A stretch of DNA of 46,470 nucleotides from Bacilli bacterium (GCA_017472015.1 JAFURC010000045.1:1-46470); one strand, 5' to 3'. Counted from the first letter of the stretch, positions 1 through 9,188 are shown. Made by a program: numbers and translations. The notes: generated from the sequence alone by a model not told the origin.

Positions 1-282
1 AAAGCAATATCTAAAATTATGGGTATATCAATAGATTATTTATTGGATGAAACAAAAAAACTTGAATATCCATTAAAAAGAAGATGTATAAGATGCAATA
101 TTGAAATGATAGAAAATTTTGATATAAAAGTTGAGGGTGCAGGATATGGAATTAAACTGACTCAACAGGGTTTATTTAAAGACAATCTAGGTAAAATTCA
201 ATGTGCAGTATGTCCTGAGTGTGGATATATGGAAACTTATATTGAGGATACAAATAAAGTTAAAAAATTATTAAAGAAATAA
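1..282 (+). CDS. HTH-type (XRE-like) regulator with C-terminal zinc ribbon, 5' end outside window
   Basis: The reading frame is open from base 1, so the gene starts left of the window. The first visible residues (KAISKIMGISIDYLLDET) match the last helix of a Cro/C1-type helix-turn-helix domain. After that comes a zinc ribbon: CIRC, about 40 residues, then CPEC. This layout is common in regulators of phages and integrative elements, and it fits the recombinase-bearing element that follows. Role inferred: DNA-binding repressor or regulator of the element. What it controls cannot be seen because its own promoter is outside the window. A start at the internal ATG (19) would remove the DNA-binding domain and is unlikely. 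Confidence 0.6.
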   Translation, partial: KAISKIMGISIDYLLDETKKLEYPLKRRCIRCNIEMIENFDIKVEGAGYGIKLTQQGLFKDNLGKIQCAVCPECGYMETYIEDTNKVKKLLKK

Positions 283-342
283 TACAAATTACAATTTAGT
301 AGTTTGTTAGATAAATAGCAATTTATAGTGTGGAGAAATTTT

Positions 343-1035
343 ATGGAAACAAAAATATGTTCAAAATGTAATATAGAAAAACCTATAACTGAATTTCAAT
401 TTAGAAAAGATACAGGCAAATGTAGAAATATGTGTATTAAATGTAATTACTTACAAAGAAAAAATTATAAAGACAAGTATTATCAAGAACATAAAGAAGA
501 ATATAAACAATATCGAGAAAGTAGAAAAGAATATTTAAAAGAGTATTTTAAACAGAATTATGAAAAGAAAAGAGAAGAAAAAATAGAAAAGAAAAGAATA
601 TATTATAGTGAACATAAAGATATATTTAAAAAATATCAAGAAGAACATAAAAGCGAACGAAACGAATATAAAAAACAATTATATAAGTTAAAATATTAAA
701 ATGGAACTATATTTAAATTAAAACAACAGTACCGAAACATTATATTAAAAGCATTTAAAAGGTTTGGTTATTCAAAAAATACTCAAGCATATAAAATATT
801 AGGATGTGATTATGAAACATTTATGAAACATTTAAAAACAACCTTTAAGAATAACTATGGTTATGAATGGGATGAAATAGAACCTGTACATATAGACCAT
901 ATAATCCCTCTTTCGACTATTAAAAGTGAAGAAGATTTATTAAGGTTAAATCATTATAGCAATTTGCAATTATTAAAAGCTAAAGATAATCTTGATAAAA
1001 GTGATAAAATAGATTGGTTTTTAAAAAATAAGTAA
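343..1035 (+). pseudogene. HNH endonuclease, split by one in-frame stop
   Basis: Two pieces lie in the same frame. Bases 343-699 encode a zinc-finger start (CSKCNIEKPITEF, then CIKC) and a long charged Lys/Glu/Tyr-rich helix. Bases 700-1035 encode the nuclease half, ending in the HNH signature HIDHIIPLS and the conserved stretch LNHYSNLQLLKAKDN. Only the TAA at 697-699 separates them, and the frame reads straight on through NGTIFKLKQQ. Phage HNH endonucleases of this type are normally one protein. The ATG at 343 has GGAG 7 bases upstream, which is better than the GTG at 328. Most likely a decayed homing or packaging nuclease of the integrated element. A separate expressed C-terminal protein is possible but shows no good start. 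Confidence 0.65.
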
Positions 1036-1181
1036 TAGAAAAACAAATTAGAATTTATCAATTAGATATAAAAAAAGAAATGGAATTATCAAGTCCGTCA
1101 TATGAGTTTACAAAAATAGCAGAAATTAATTATATAGTACATTTAAACTTGTAGAAATGGCACACAAAGTTAGTAAATTCA

Positions 1182-1210
1182 AGGGTTGTCAAGATATTGG
1201 CAACTCTTTT
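1182..1210 (+). terminator. Probable intrinsic terminator
   Basis: A 9-bp stem (1182-1190 with 1199-1207, including two G-T pairs) and an 8-base loop are followed by only four T residues. It would end transcription of the nuclease region, but the T tract is short. Confidence 0.4.
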
Positions 1211-1211
1211 A

Positions 1212-1379
1212 ATGTGGTTAGAAGAAAATAAACATAATATGCTTGTATATGATATATATCATAAGTTATTTAATTTAATAAAAGTATTTGAGAGTTTTAA
1301 AGATAGATATATAGGAATGGAACTAAGTCTAAATGTAATTAAAGAAATAAAAGATATTTATCCTTGGACATGTGATTAG
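1212..1379 (+). CDS. Small hypothetical protein of the integrated element
   Basis: A 56-codon ORF from ATG 1212 (a TTG at 1197 would give 60 codons). The protein is acidic/aromatic, with no motif I recognise. No ribosome binding site is visible before either start, and the putative terminator lies immediately upstream. It may be a remnant. The surrounding 1036-1501 holds no other convincing gene; very short peptides can be read there but lack support. Confidence 0.25.
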   Translation: MWLEENKHNMLVYDIYHKLFNLIKVFESFKDRYIGMELSLNVIKEIKDIYPWTCD

Positions 1380-1501
1380 AAAATAAAATTTCTGTATCAG
1401 GTCTTTCATTAATTTTCAATATGGTTTAGATTAGACACAGCAAAATGAACTCTAGTCTAATTAGTATTTGCATGAATACTATTAACTAGGAGGCTTAAAA
1501 A

Positions 1502-1591
1502 TTGAAAGTAATTGCACACTTTAAAGAAGATGGTGCATGCCTTCAAACAGTTATAGAAGAATTACTATTGGAGTGTTGCACCACTTCCTAA
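1502..1591 (+). CDS. 29-residue peptide upstream of the recombinase
   Basis: The TTG start at 1502 is preceded by a perfect AGGAGG at 1488-1493 with an 8-base spacer, the best ribosome site in this part of the window. The peptide begins MKVIAHFKEDG and ends in a cysteine pair (LLLECCTTS). The recombinase gene starts 25 bases after its stop. I do not recognise a function. From its position it could be a small accessory or translational-control peptide of the recombinase gene. The strong site argues that it is really translated. Confidence 0.5.
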   Translation: MKVIAHFKEDGACLQTVIEELLLECCTTS

Positions 1592-1616
1592 ATATATTAG
1601 AACAGGTGGGATATTC

Positions 1617-3290
1617 TTGAATGTTATGTATGATAATTTCTTAAGAGTAGTTAAGGTATTATATATAATTATCTATGCACGTTTATCGAAAGAAGAAAAA
1701 GATAAACAATCAGAAGAAGAACAAAGTAAAAGTATTCAACATCAATTCGAGATATGTCGTGAGTATATTGAAGAGGAACAAAAGGAATATCCTAACTGTA
1801 AATTTATAATTATTGAAGAATTATATGATGATGGAATTTCAGGAACTACTTTTGACAGAGCAGATTTTAATAAATTAGTAAAACTTGTTGAAAATAAACA
1901 AAACAACAAGTCAATAAACAAAAATTTATATAGTAATGAAACAGTAAATTATATGGTAATAACAAAAGATTTATCAAGATTAGGTAGAGATCATGTTGAA
2001 ACTGATAATTATATTGAAAAATGGTTTCCAGAACACAATGTAAGGTATGTTTCAATTTTAGAAAGTGTTGATACTTATGATACAGATAATGTTTCAAATG
2101 ATATTGCACCTATAATAAATTGGTCAAACGACCAGTTTGCTAAAACAACATCAAAAAAAATACGAAAAGAGTTTAAAAATAAAATGAAACTAGGAAAATG
2201 GATGGGTGGTGAACCACCTTTAGGTTATCAACAAAACCCTAAAGACAAATATCACTTTATTATAGAACCTGTTGGAGCTGAAATAGTCAAAAGAATTTTT
2301 AAATTAGCATTAGAAGAAAAAACACCTGAAGAAATAAGTAATATTTTAATAGCTGACAAAGTTCCTATTCCAAGTATCATAAAGGGAAAGAAAAGAAATT
2401 TAAATACAGATTTAAAAGATTTATGGTCCGCTGATACAATTAGAGATATATTGAGAAATAAAATGTATTTAGGACATATGGTTCAGGGCAAAACTACTAA
2501 ATTAAATTATAAATCTAAGAAGATTATATATTTGCCAGAAGAAGACTGGATAGTTGTAGAAAATATGCATGAACCAATAATAAAAGAAAGTGATTTCAAA
2601 AGTGTGCAATTACTTATTAAGTCAAATAAAAACACAACTACTAATACACATGATTATTTATTAAAAGGTATGATTAAATGTAAGGAGTGTCATCATGCCA
2701 TAGGTATTCAGCATTTTAATAAGAGAAATAATAACTATACAGTTTGTAGTTATTATCGTAAGTATGGTAGTAAAAAAGAAGTTTGTACTGCTCATAGATT
2801 CCACTATGAAGAATTAGAAAAATTAGTAATAAAAAGTATAAAAAAAGAATGTATGCAGTTTGTAGATAGCACTAACTTTGCAGATAAATTAAAAGATAAA
2901 GAACAAAGTAAACAATTATTAATAGATTTAAAATTAAATATTGATAAATCAAATCGTAAAATATTTAAAATAGAAAAACAAATTGATACTATATATGAAG
3001 ATAAATTAAATGATGTTATTGATGATGAACAATATAAGCGTATGGTTAAAAATAAACAAGATGATATTATATTTGAAAAAAAGAAATTGGAGCAATATCA
3101 AAAAGATTTAGAAGCAATTGCAGCTAAGAAGATTATTGAGCCGAATTATAATAAAATAGTAAAGGATTTTTTAGCAATGAAAAAGCCAAATAAAATAATT
3201 ATAGGGAAACTAATAGATAAGATAGAATTAAGTGAAGATGGGACAATTGATATACATTACAAGGTGCAAAATCCTTATAAAAAAATATAG
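1617..3290 (+). CDS. Large serine recombinase (site-specific integrase)
   Basis: A 557-residue serine integrase that would cut and exchange strands at attachment sites to insert or excise the element. The N-terminal resolvase domain carries the nucleophile in ARLS (Ser24), plus the conserved arginine regions DGISGTTFDR and KDLSRLGRD. A recombinase domain follows (about residues 195-330, with GEPPLGY and the SADTIRDILRN segment). Next come a zinc ribbon (CKECHH, later CSYYRKYG and VCTAH, about 355-395) and a long coiled coil near 420-500, as in integrases of Tn5397/Tn4451 type. The TTG start is chosen because AGGTGGG lies 6 bases upstream; ATG 1626 is the alternative. The gene ends 8 bases from the convergent collagen-like ORF. 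Integrases of this type usually sit beside their own attachment site. Confidence 0.92.
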   Translation: MNVMYDNFLRVVKVLYIIIYARLSKEEKDKQSEEEQSKSIQHQFEICREYIEEEQKEYPNCKFIIIEELYDDGISGTTFDRADFNKLVKLVENKQNNKSINKNLYSNETVNYMVITKDLSRLGRDHVETDNYIEKWFPEHNVRYVSILESVDTYDTDNVSNDIAPIINWSNDQFAKTTSKKIRKEFKNKMKLGKWMGGEPPLGYQQNPKDKYHFIIEPVGAEIVKRIFKLALEEKTPEEISNILIADKVPIPSIIKGKKRNLNTDLKDLWSADTIRDILRNKMYLGHMVQGKTTKLNYKSKKIIYLPEEDWIVVENMHEPIIKESDFKSVQLLIKSNKNTTTNTHDYLLKGMIKCKECHHAIGIQHFNKRNNNYTVCSYYRKYGSKKEVCTAHRFHYEELEKLVIKSIKKECMQFVDSTNFADKLKDKEQSKQLLIDLKLNIDKSNRKIFKIEKQIDTIYEDKLNDVIDDEQYKRMVKNKQDDIIFEKKKLEQYQKDLEAIAAKKIIEPNYNKIVKDFLAMKKPNKIIIGKLIDKIELSEDGTIDIHYKVQNPYKKI

Positions 3291-3298
3291 TGCCACTT

Positions 3299-3859
<561 letters not shown>

Positions 3860-3922
3860 TTATAAGTTGTGTTTAATTTTAATAATTATAAAAAACTATT
3901 TTTAGAAATTAATTAAAAAATA

Positions 3923-3950
3923 TTGTAATAATTTTATAATCCTATATAAT
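3923..3950 (+). promoter_or_regulatory. Promoter of aquaporin gene
   Basis: TTGTAA (3923-3928), a 16-base spacer and TATAAT (3945-3950). It would give a leader of about 15 bases carrying AAGGAGG before the ATG at 3972. Confidence 0.5.
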
Positions 3951-3971
3951 AAAATTATAAGGAGGAAAAGA

Positions 3972-4643
3972 ATGAAAAAATATGTTTCAGAGTTTGTTGG
4001 AACTATGATGTTAACTTTACTTGCTTGTGGAGTAGCTGTGGTTATTGGATGTCAAACAGCTGCGGGAATAATTGCAACATCTCTTGCCTTTGGTCTTGTA
4101 ATTGTTGCTATGGCATATTCAATTGGTAATGTATCAGGTTGTCATATAAATCCTGCGGTATCAATTGCTATGGTAGTTGCAGGGAAAATGGAAGTTAAAG
4201 AAGCTGTGAAGTACATTATTTCCCAAGTTTTAGGAGCATTAATGGGATCAGTTTTACTTGGAGTTTGCTTAGGAAGTTTTAAATCTTTAGGGGCAAATGC
4301 TTATGGTGGTATTTTACCAAATGGAGAAACTGTAACCCTTTTAATTGCTTTAGTTGTTGAGGTGATTTTAACATTTGTATTTACAACGACAATTCTTGGA
4401 GTAACTGATAAAAAAGAAAATGGTCATGCAACTGGTTTAGTAATTGGTTTGACTTTAGTTTTAGTTCATTTATTTGGAATACCTTTTACAGGAACATCAG
4501 TTAATCCGGCCAGAAGTTTAGCTCCTGCATTATTACAAGGCGGGACTGCTTTAAGTCAAGTATGGGTATTTATACTTGCTCCAATTATAGGTAGTATTTT
4601 AGCAGGATTATTCTACAAATTTGTTTTAAAAACTTCTAAATAA
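3972..4643 (+). CDS. aqpZ: Aquaporin Z-type water channel
   Basis: A 223-residue MIP-family membrane channel for water, in the cytoplasmic membrane. Both NPA boxes are present: HINPAV (Asn60-Ala62) and SVNPARS (Asn178-Ala180). The second half closely resembles AqpZ, including His166 and Arg181 of the narrow aromatic/arginine filter (VHLFGIPFTGTSVNPAR). His plus Arg at these positions favours water over glycerol. Six membrane segments and two half-helices are evident from the hydrophobic pattern, and the length is typical. The gene stands alone, with its own promoter, an AAGGAGG site and a terminator. Confidence 0.9.
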   Translation: MKKYVSEFVGTMMLTLLACGVAVVIGCQTAAGIIATSLAFGLVIVAMAYSIGNVSGCHINPAVSIAMVVAGKMEVKEAVKYIISQVLGALMGSVLLGVCLGSFKSLGANAYGGILPNGETVTLLIALVVEVILTFVFTTTILGVTDKKENGHATGLVIGLTLVLVHLFGIPFTGTSVNPARSLAPALLQGGTALSQVWVFILAPIIGSILAGLFYKFVLKTSK

Positions 4644-4644
4644 G

Positions 4645-4671
4645 TCAAGATTTTTATATCTTGATTTTTTT
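4645..4671 (+). terminator. Intrinsic terminator after aqpZ
   Basis: Perfect 7-bp stem TCAAGAT/ATCTTGA (4645-4651 and 4658-4664) with a 6-base loop, followed by seven T residues. Confidence 0.8.
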
Positions 4672-4715
4672 AATTAATTATTTTTGTCAAGAAATGAAAT
4701 TTTCTATTTTTCATG

Positions 4716-4724
4716 TGATATAAT
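4716..4724 (+). promoter_or_regulatory. Extended -10 promoter for the oxidoreductase operon
   Basis: TGATATAAT (a TGn-TATAAT extended -10) lies 24 bases before the ATG at 4748. No good -35 box is seen at the usual distance. GGAGG at 4734-4738 is the ribosome site. Confidence 0.45.
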
Positions 4725-4747
4725 TAAATAGTTGGAGGTAATTTAAT

Positions 4748-6139
4748 ATGTATGATGTTATAATTGTAGGAGCAGGACCAGCCGGTTTGTTTGCAGCTTA
4801 TGAATTAGTTGAAAATAAAAAAGGACTTAAAGTTTTATTAATAGATCAAGGAAAACTTGCAGAAAACAGAGTTTGTTCAATGAATAAATATGGAACAAAA
4901 TGTTTAAATTGTAAACCATGTCAAATATTATCAGGATATGGAGGAGCGGGAACTTTTTCAGATGGTAAACTTAATTATGTTCCAAAACTTGGTAAAAGTG
5001 ATTTATATAAATATATGTCAAGTGATGAAGCCGATAAGTTATTAATTGATACAGAGAGTATTTTTAATAAATTTGGTATGGATAGTGATGTCTATCCATC
5101 GAATATGGAAGAAGCTTTAAAAATAAAAAAAGAAGTTGCTAAAATGGGTGCTAAACTTTTAGTTATTAAACAAAAACATTTAGGAAGTGATAAATTACCA
5201 GGTTATATAACAAGTTTTACAAATTATTTAAAAGAAAAAGAAGTTAAACTTCTTGAAAGCACGGAAGTATTGGATATTATAAATCAAGAAGATAAAATAG
5301 TAGTAAATGCAAGAAAAAATAAAAAACTAGTTAATTATGAAGGAAAATATGTAATTGTTGCTCCTGGTAGAACTGGAGCTAAATGGATTCAGGAACTTGC
5401 TGATAAATATAAAATACCATATCTATCTCAAAGTATTGAAATAGGTGTAAGAGTTGAAGTTAGAAAAGAAATATTAGAAGATTTGTGTAATGTTATTTAC
5501 GATCCATCGATTTTTATTAAAACGAAAACTTATGGAGATGAAATTAGAACTTTTTGTACTAATCCCGGTGGGTATGTAACTAAAGAAAACTATTATGGTT
5601 ATATTTGTGTTAATGGGCATGCTTTAAAAAATGTTAAATCCAATAACTCAAACTTTGCTTTCATCAGTAAAGTAAATCTAACTGAACCAGTTACTAATAC
5701 CCGTGAATACGGAGAATCAATTGCAAGAATTGCTAATGTTTTAGGGGACTCTAAACCAATTATTCAAACCCTTGGAGACTTAAAGAAATTTAGAAGAACT
5801 CGTGAGAGTCGTCTTGATAAACAATTTATAACCCCAACTTTAAAAGATTGTGTTCCAGGAGACTTAGCCCTTGTAATGCCTCATAGAATAATTACAAATA
5901 TTATAGATGGCTTAGAAGCCCTTGATAAAATTATTCCTGGTGTTAACAATGATGAAACGCTTCTTTATGGACCAGAAATCAAATTCTTTAGTAATGAAAT
6001 AGAAACCGATAATAACTTTAAAGCAAATAACATGAATATGTATTTCATCGGAGATGGATCTGGTAAAGCTGGTAATATTGTAATAGCCGCAGCAACTGGG
6101 TTAGTAGCAAGTCGGGATATCTTAAAAAGATTAAAGTAG
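4748..6139 (+). CDS. FAD-dependent oxidoreductase (COG2509-like)
   Basis: A 463-residue flavoprotein. It opens with a Rossmann dinucleotide site, VIIVGAGPAG (glycines 8, 10, 13), followed by an acidic end to the second strand. A cysteine cluster CLNCKPC precedes a glycine-rich GYGGAGTFSDGK segment, typical of the uncharacterised FAD-dependent dehydrogenase family related to B. subtilis YhfW-like proteins. The C-terminus has the second FAD motif (FIGDGSGKAGNI, then a helix). The substrate is unknown. The CxxCxxC group suggests a metal or redox role but this is inference. Two mTERF-like genes follow at 7- and 15-base gaps in the same orientation, with no terminator until 7587, so the three are probably co-transcribed. 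Confidence 0.8.
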   Translation: MYDVIIVGAGPAGLFAAYELVENKKGLKVLLIDQGKLAENRVCSMNKYGTKCLNCKPCQILSGYGGAGTFSDGKLNYVPKLGKSDLYKYMSSDEADKLLIDTESIFNKFGMDSDVYPSNMEEALKIKKEVAKMGAKLLVIKQKHLGSDKLPGYITSFTNYLKEKEVKLLESTEVLDIINQEDKIVVNARKNKKLVNYEGKYVIVAPGRTGAKWIQELADKYKIPYLSQSIEIGVRVEVRKEILEDLCNVIYDPSIFIKTKTYGDEIRTFCTNPGGYVTKENYYGYICVNGHALKNVKSNNSNFAFISKVNLTEPVTNTREYGESIARIANVLGDSKPIIQTLGDLKKFRRTRESRLDKQFITPTLKDCVPGDLALVMPHRIITNIIDGLEALDKIIPGVNNDETLLYGPEIKFFSNEIETDNNFKANNMNMYFIGDGSGKAGNIVIAAATGLVASRDILKRLK

Positions 6140-6146
6140 GTAGGTT

Positions 6147-6542
6147 ATGAACTATTTAATTTGCCTTGGAATAAATTTAGAAGAATTAAAGGAAATGGTT
6201 AATTTAAATCCTATGTTAGAATATTTAAATGATAAAGAAATAAATGATAATATTTTATTTTTAAAAAGTTTAAAATGTAGTGATACTATTATTAAAAACA
6301 TAATAATTTGTAATCCATTTTATCTAAATAGAAGTATAAGTGATTTACAAAAATTAGTTAGTAAATTAATTAGTATTGGATTAACTAACCTAAATTTATT
6401 ATTTGATTCTAATCCGTATTTACTTAATAAAGATGCTTTTGAAATAGATAGTTTTATTAAAGAAAAACTAAAATTAGGATTTAATTTAGAAAGTATCATT
6501 GATTTAATAGATAGTGATCCTTATATAACTCAAGAAATATAA
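6147..6542 (+). CDS. mTERF-like helical-repeat protein, short
   Basis: 131 residues. The sequence shows about three degenerate units of 30-35 residues of the form leucine-rich helix, short turn, Asn-Pro-x-Leu/Tyr-Leu (NPMLEYL, NPFYLNR, NPYLLNK, DPYITQ). This is the pattern of mTERF alpha-helical repeats, in which a proline starts the second helix. It begins 7 bases after the oxidoreductase stop, with AGGTAGG overlapping the junction, and is probably translated from the same message. Eukaryotic mTERF proteins bind organellar DNA or RNA. No role is established for bacterial look-alikes. It may be a paralogue of, or have split from, the larger neighbour. Confidence 0.55.
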   Translation: MNYLICLGINLEELKEMVNLNPMLEYLNDKEINDNILFLKSLKCSDTIIKNIIICNPFYLNRSISDLQKLVSKLISIGLTNLNLLFDSNPYLLNKDAFEIDSFIKEKLKLGFNLESIIDLIDSDPYITQEI

Positions 6543-6557
6543 TTTAGAGGTATTAAA

Positions 6558-7553
6558 ATGCTAGAAAAATTAAAAGAATATATGTTAAATTTTGGTTATC
6601 AAGATAGTGATATTATTGAAATAATAAGTGATTATTCTTTAAGAAATTATAAAGATAATTTATTAGATAAAATCGAAAAGATAAATACTTATTTACTTAA
6701 ATTTTATACTAAAAAAGAAATAATTCGAATGACTAAATCATTACCTAGTTTATATAGTTATAGTATAGAAAATTTAACTAAAAAAAATAATGATTTAATA
6801 GAACTTGGTTATACCAAAGAAGATATAATTAAAATGACTCGAATAGTTCCTATTTTATATAGTCATAGTATAGAAACCATTAAGATGAAAATAACGGATT
6901 TAATAGAACTTGGTTATACTAAAGAAGAAATATTAAAGGTGACTAAGTTTTTCCCACCATTATATAGTTTAAGTATAGATAATATTAAAGAAAAGATAAA
7001 TAATTTAATAAAATTAGGATATTCCAAAGAAGAAGTTATTAAAATGACTAAAAAACATCCTTCTTTATATGGAAGAGATATTGATTCAATTAAACAAAGA
7101 ATAAATGACTTAATAAGTTTAGGATATTCTAATATTGAAGTATTAAAAATAACTATTGATTTACCAACGTTATATGGACTTAGTTTAAATAATATAAAAA
7201 ATAAAATAACTGATTTAATTAGTTTAGGTTATAAAAAAGAAGAAGTACTTAAAATGACTAAGTCTTTACCAGTTTTATTTAATTTAACTATTTTAAAAAT
7301 TAAAGAAAAAATTGATTTTTATAAAGAATATAATTTAGAATTTATAATTTTAAACGATACTAAAAGATTAATGCAAAGTATTGAGTTAACATATGCTAGA
7401 TTAATGTATTTTAAGGATAATAATATTTTAATTGATGAAATTAATTATTCTAAATTATTTCAAAGTAATCAAAGATTTCTAAGTCAATTTAAAATAAGTA
7501 ATGAGGCATTATTAAGTCTTTATCCTTATTCAGAAAAAGAAAAAAAATTATAA
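6558..7553 (+). CDS. mTERF-like solenoid protein with six exact 35-residue repeats
   Basis: 331 residues. From about residue 45 to 254 the protein is six tandem units of exactly 35 residues, each reading roughly L-I-x-L-G-Y-[TS]-K-E-E-[IV]-[IL]-K-M-T-K-x-x-P-x-L-Y-x-x-[SD]-I-x-x-I-K-x-[KR]-I-x-D. The prolines fall at 63, 98, 133, 168, 203 and 238. This is the mTERF repeat (helix, LG turn, helix starting at proline, third helix), and the whole should curl into a superhelix with a basic inner face. A less regular unit lies before the array, and a non-repeat tail of about 75 residues follows. AGAGG precedes the ATG, and a terminator follows at 7587. Nucleic-acid binding is inferred from the family only. 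Confidence 0.65.
   Translation: MLEKLKEYMLNFGYQDSDIIEIISDYSLRNYKDNLLDKIEKINTYLLKFYTKKEIIRMTKSLPSLYSYSIENLTKKNNDLIELGYTKEDIIKMTRIVPILYSHSIETIKMKITDLIELGYTKEEILKVTKFFPPLYSLSIDNIKEKINNLIKLGYSKEEVIKMTKKHPSLYGRDIDSIKQRINDLISLGYSNIEVLKITIDLPTLYGLSLNNIKNKITDLISLGYKKEEVLKMTKSLPVLFNLTILKIKEKIDFYKEYNLEFIILNDTKRLMQSIELTYARLMYFKDNNILIDEINYSKLFQSNQRFLSQFKISNEALLSLYPYSEKEKKL
6690..7319 (+). repeat. Six 105-bp in-frame repeats (mTERF-like units)
   Basis: The units are regular at protein level, with identical spacing and no gaps. They are diverged at DNA level, which argues for an old and functionally kept array and not a recent slippage product. Confidence 0.7.
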
Positions 7554-7586
7554 AAAAATAAATTAAAATTTGAAATTAATGATATA

Positions 7587-7619
7587 ATGGTTTAAAACAT
7601 TGATTTTAAATCATTTTTT
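7587..7619 (+). terminator. Intrinsic terminator of the oxidoreductase/mTERF-like operon
   Basis: An 11-bp stem (7587-7597 with 7604-7614, one G-T pair), a 6-base loop and a run of six T. Confidence 0.7.
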
Positions 7620-7661
7620 CTATATAATATTATGGTAATATATAAATAAAAGAGGTGGAGT

Positions 7662-9119
7662 ATGAAGAATATAACATATAATGATTTAGAAAAGAAAATT
7701 TTATCGTATGCACCTTTTGAAATACCTAAATTAAGAAAAGCCTATGAATATGCTAAAAATTATCACAAAGAGCAAACAAGAGCAAGTGGTGAACCTTATA
7801 TAATTCATCCCTTGAATATTGCTTATATTCTAGCTAATATGCAAGCAGATATGGATACAATTGTTGCAGGTATTTTACATGATGTTGTTGAAGATACTGA
7901 GTCAACTCTTGATGAAATTGAAAAGAAATTTAATAAAACTATTCGTGATTTAGTTGACGGTGTTACTAAAATGACTAAGTTAGATTTTGATAATAAAAAA
8001 GAATTATCAGCAGTTAATATCAGGAAGATAATTGTTAGTTTAGCCAGAGATCCCAGAATAATTATTATAAAACTTGTTGATAGACTTCATAATATGCGAA
8101 CTCTTGAATATAAATCAGAAAAGAAACAACAAGAAAAAGCCCTTGAAACTTTAGAAATATATGTACCTCTTGCTTATTATATAGGTGCTAGTAAAATTAA
8201 AGATGAACTTGAAAACATTGCTTTTAGATATTTAAAACCAAGTTTATATGGTGATATCAATAAACAAAGAGAAGAGTTAAAAAAAGAAACAAGTGATATT
8301 TTAAATGACATTCAAAGTAAAATAGAAAATCTTTTAAAGAAAAATGGAGTAAAAGCTAAATTTGAAATTCGTTATAAAGATAATTATAGTATTTATAAAA
8401 AATTACTAACAAAAATTAATTTTGAAATGATTCATGATATGTTATCAATTAAAGTTTTAGTTAAAAACACTAGAGATTGTTATCTTGCTTTAATGCTTAT
8501 TCATGAAGAGTTTACTCCAATTAATAATCGTTTTAAAGATTATATTGCTAAACCTAAAACTAATATGTATAAATCAATTCATACAACAGTATTTGGACCT
8601 GATAATAGACTTATTCAGTTTCAAATAAGAACATTTGAAATGGAAAGAGTTGCCATATATGGACTTACTTCTTACTGGTTTAAATATAAAAATAACGCAA
8701 GAATTGAAATGCAAAAAGATTTAGAAGAGAATTTTCAATTTTTTAAATCAATTAAAGAACTTGATTCAACAATATTAGATAATATTGAATTTGTATCTCG
8801 TATTAAAAAAGAATTATTTTCAAGTAATATATATGTTTATACAACAAGTGGAGAAGTAATTGAACTTCCAAATGGCGCAACAGTTATTGATTTTGCTTAT
8901 AAAATTCATACTGATATTGGTAATAGTATGGTGGCAGCAATTGTCAATGATGAAGCAGTTTCTCTTGATTATGTTTTAGAAAATCAAGATAGAGTCAGAA
9001 TTATTACAGATAACAAGGCATATGTACCAAAAGAAGAATGGTTAGATAAAGTAGTAACTACGAATGCTAAAAATAAAATAATGGATTTTATAAAAGAGAA
9101 TGAAGATAATTTAAACTAA
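7662..9119 (+). CDS. rel: RelA/SpoT homologue, short form, with altered synthetase site
   Basis: 485 residues: HD hydrolase domain, synthetase domain and TGS domain, ending before the helical/zinc-finger/ACT part of full-length Rel (about 730 residues). The hydrolase site looks intact: Arg40-ASGEPYIIHP, HDVVEDT (His73-Asp74) and KLVDRLHNMRT (Asp140). In the synthetase domain NYSIYKK and RFKDYIAKPKTNMYKSIHTTV are kept. However, the usual E-x-Q-I-R-T motif reads Q-F-Q-I-R-T (Gln319), and the usual AIRV segment reads SIKV. The family's synthetase glutamate is therefore apparently lost. Inference: the protein may mainly degrade (p)ppGpp. GAGGTGGAG precedes the ATG. The gene stands alone between terminator-bounded units. 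Confidence 0.85.
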   Translation: MKNITYNDLEKKILSYAPFEIPKLRKAYEYAKNYHKEQTRASGEPYIIHPLNIAYILANMQADMDTIVAGILHDVVEDTESTLDEIEKKFNKTIRDLVDGVTKMTKLDFDNKKELSAVNIRKIIVSLARDPRIIIIKLVDRLHNMRTLEYKSEKKQQEKALETLEIYVPLAYYIGASKIKDELENIAFRYLKPSLYGDINKQREELKKETSDILNDIQSKIENLLKKNGVKAKFEIRYKDNYSIYKKLLTKINFEMIHDMLSIKVLVKNTRDCYLALMLIHEEFTPINNRFKDYIAKPKTNMYKSIHTTVFGPDNRLIQFQIRTFEMERVAIYGLTSYWFKYKNNARIEMQKDLEENFQFFKSIKELDSTILDNIEFVSRIKKELFSSNIYVYTTSGEVIELPNGATVIDFAYKIHTDIGNSMVAAIVNDEAVSLDYVLENQDRVRIITDNKAYVPKEEWLDKVVTTNAKNKIMDFIKENEDNLN

Positions 9120-9188
9120 TTTATTTACAATTAATAAAAATCATGAGATAATGTAACTATAAATAAAGTAGGAAGGGGAGATGATTTT

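Noticed and set aside
6690..7319. 105-bp periodicity as a CRISPR-like or satellite array
   Set aside because: It is coding throughout, and the period equals 35 codons of a protein repeat.
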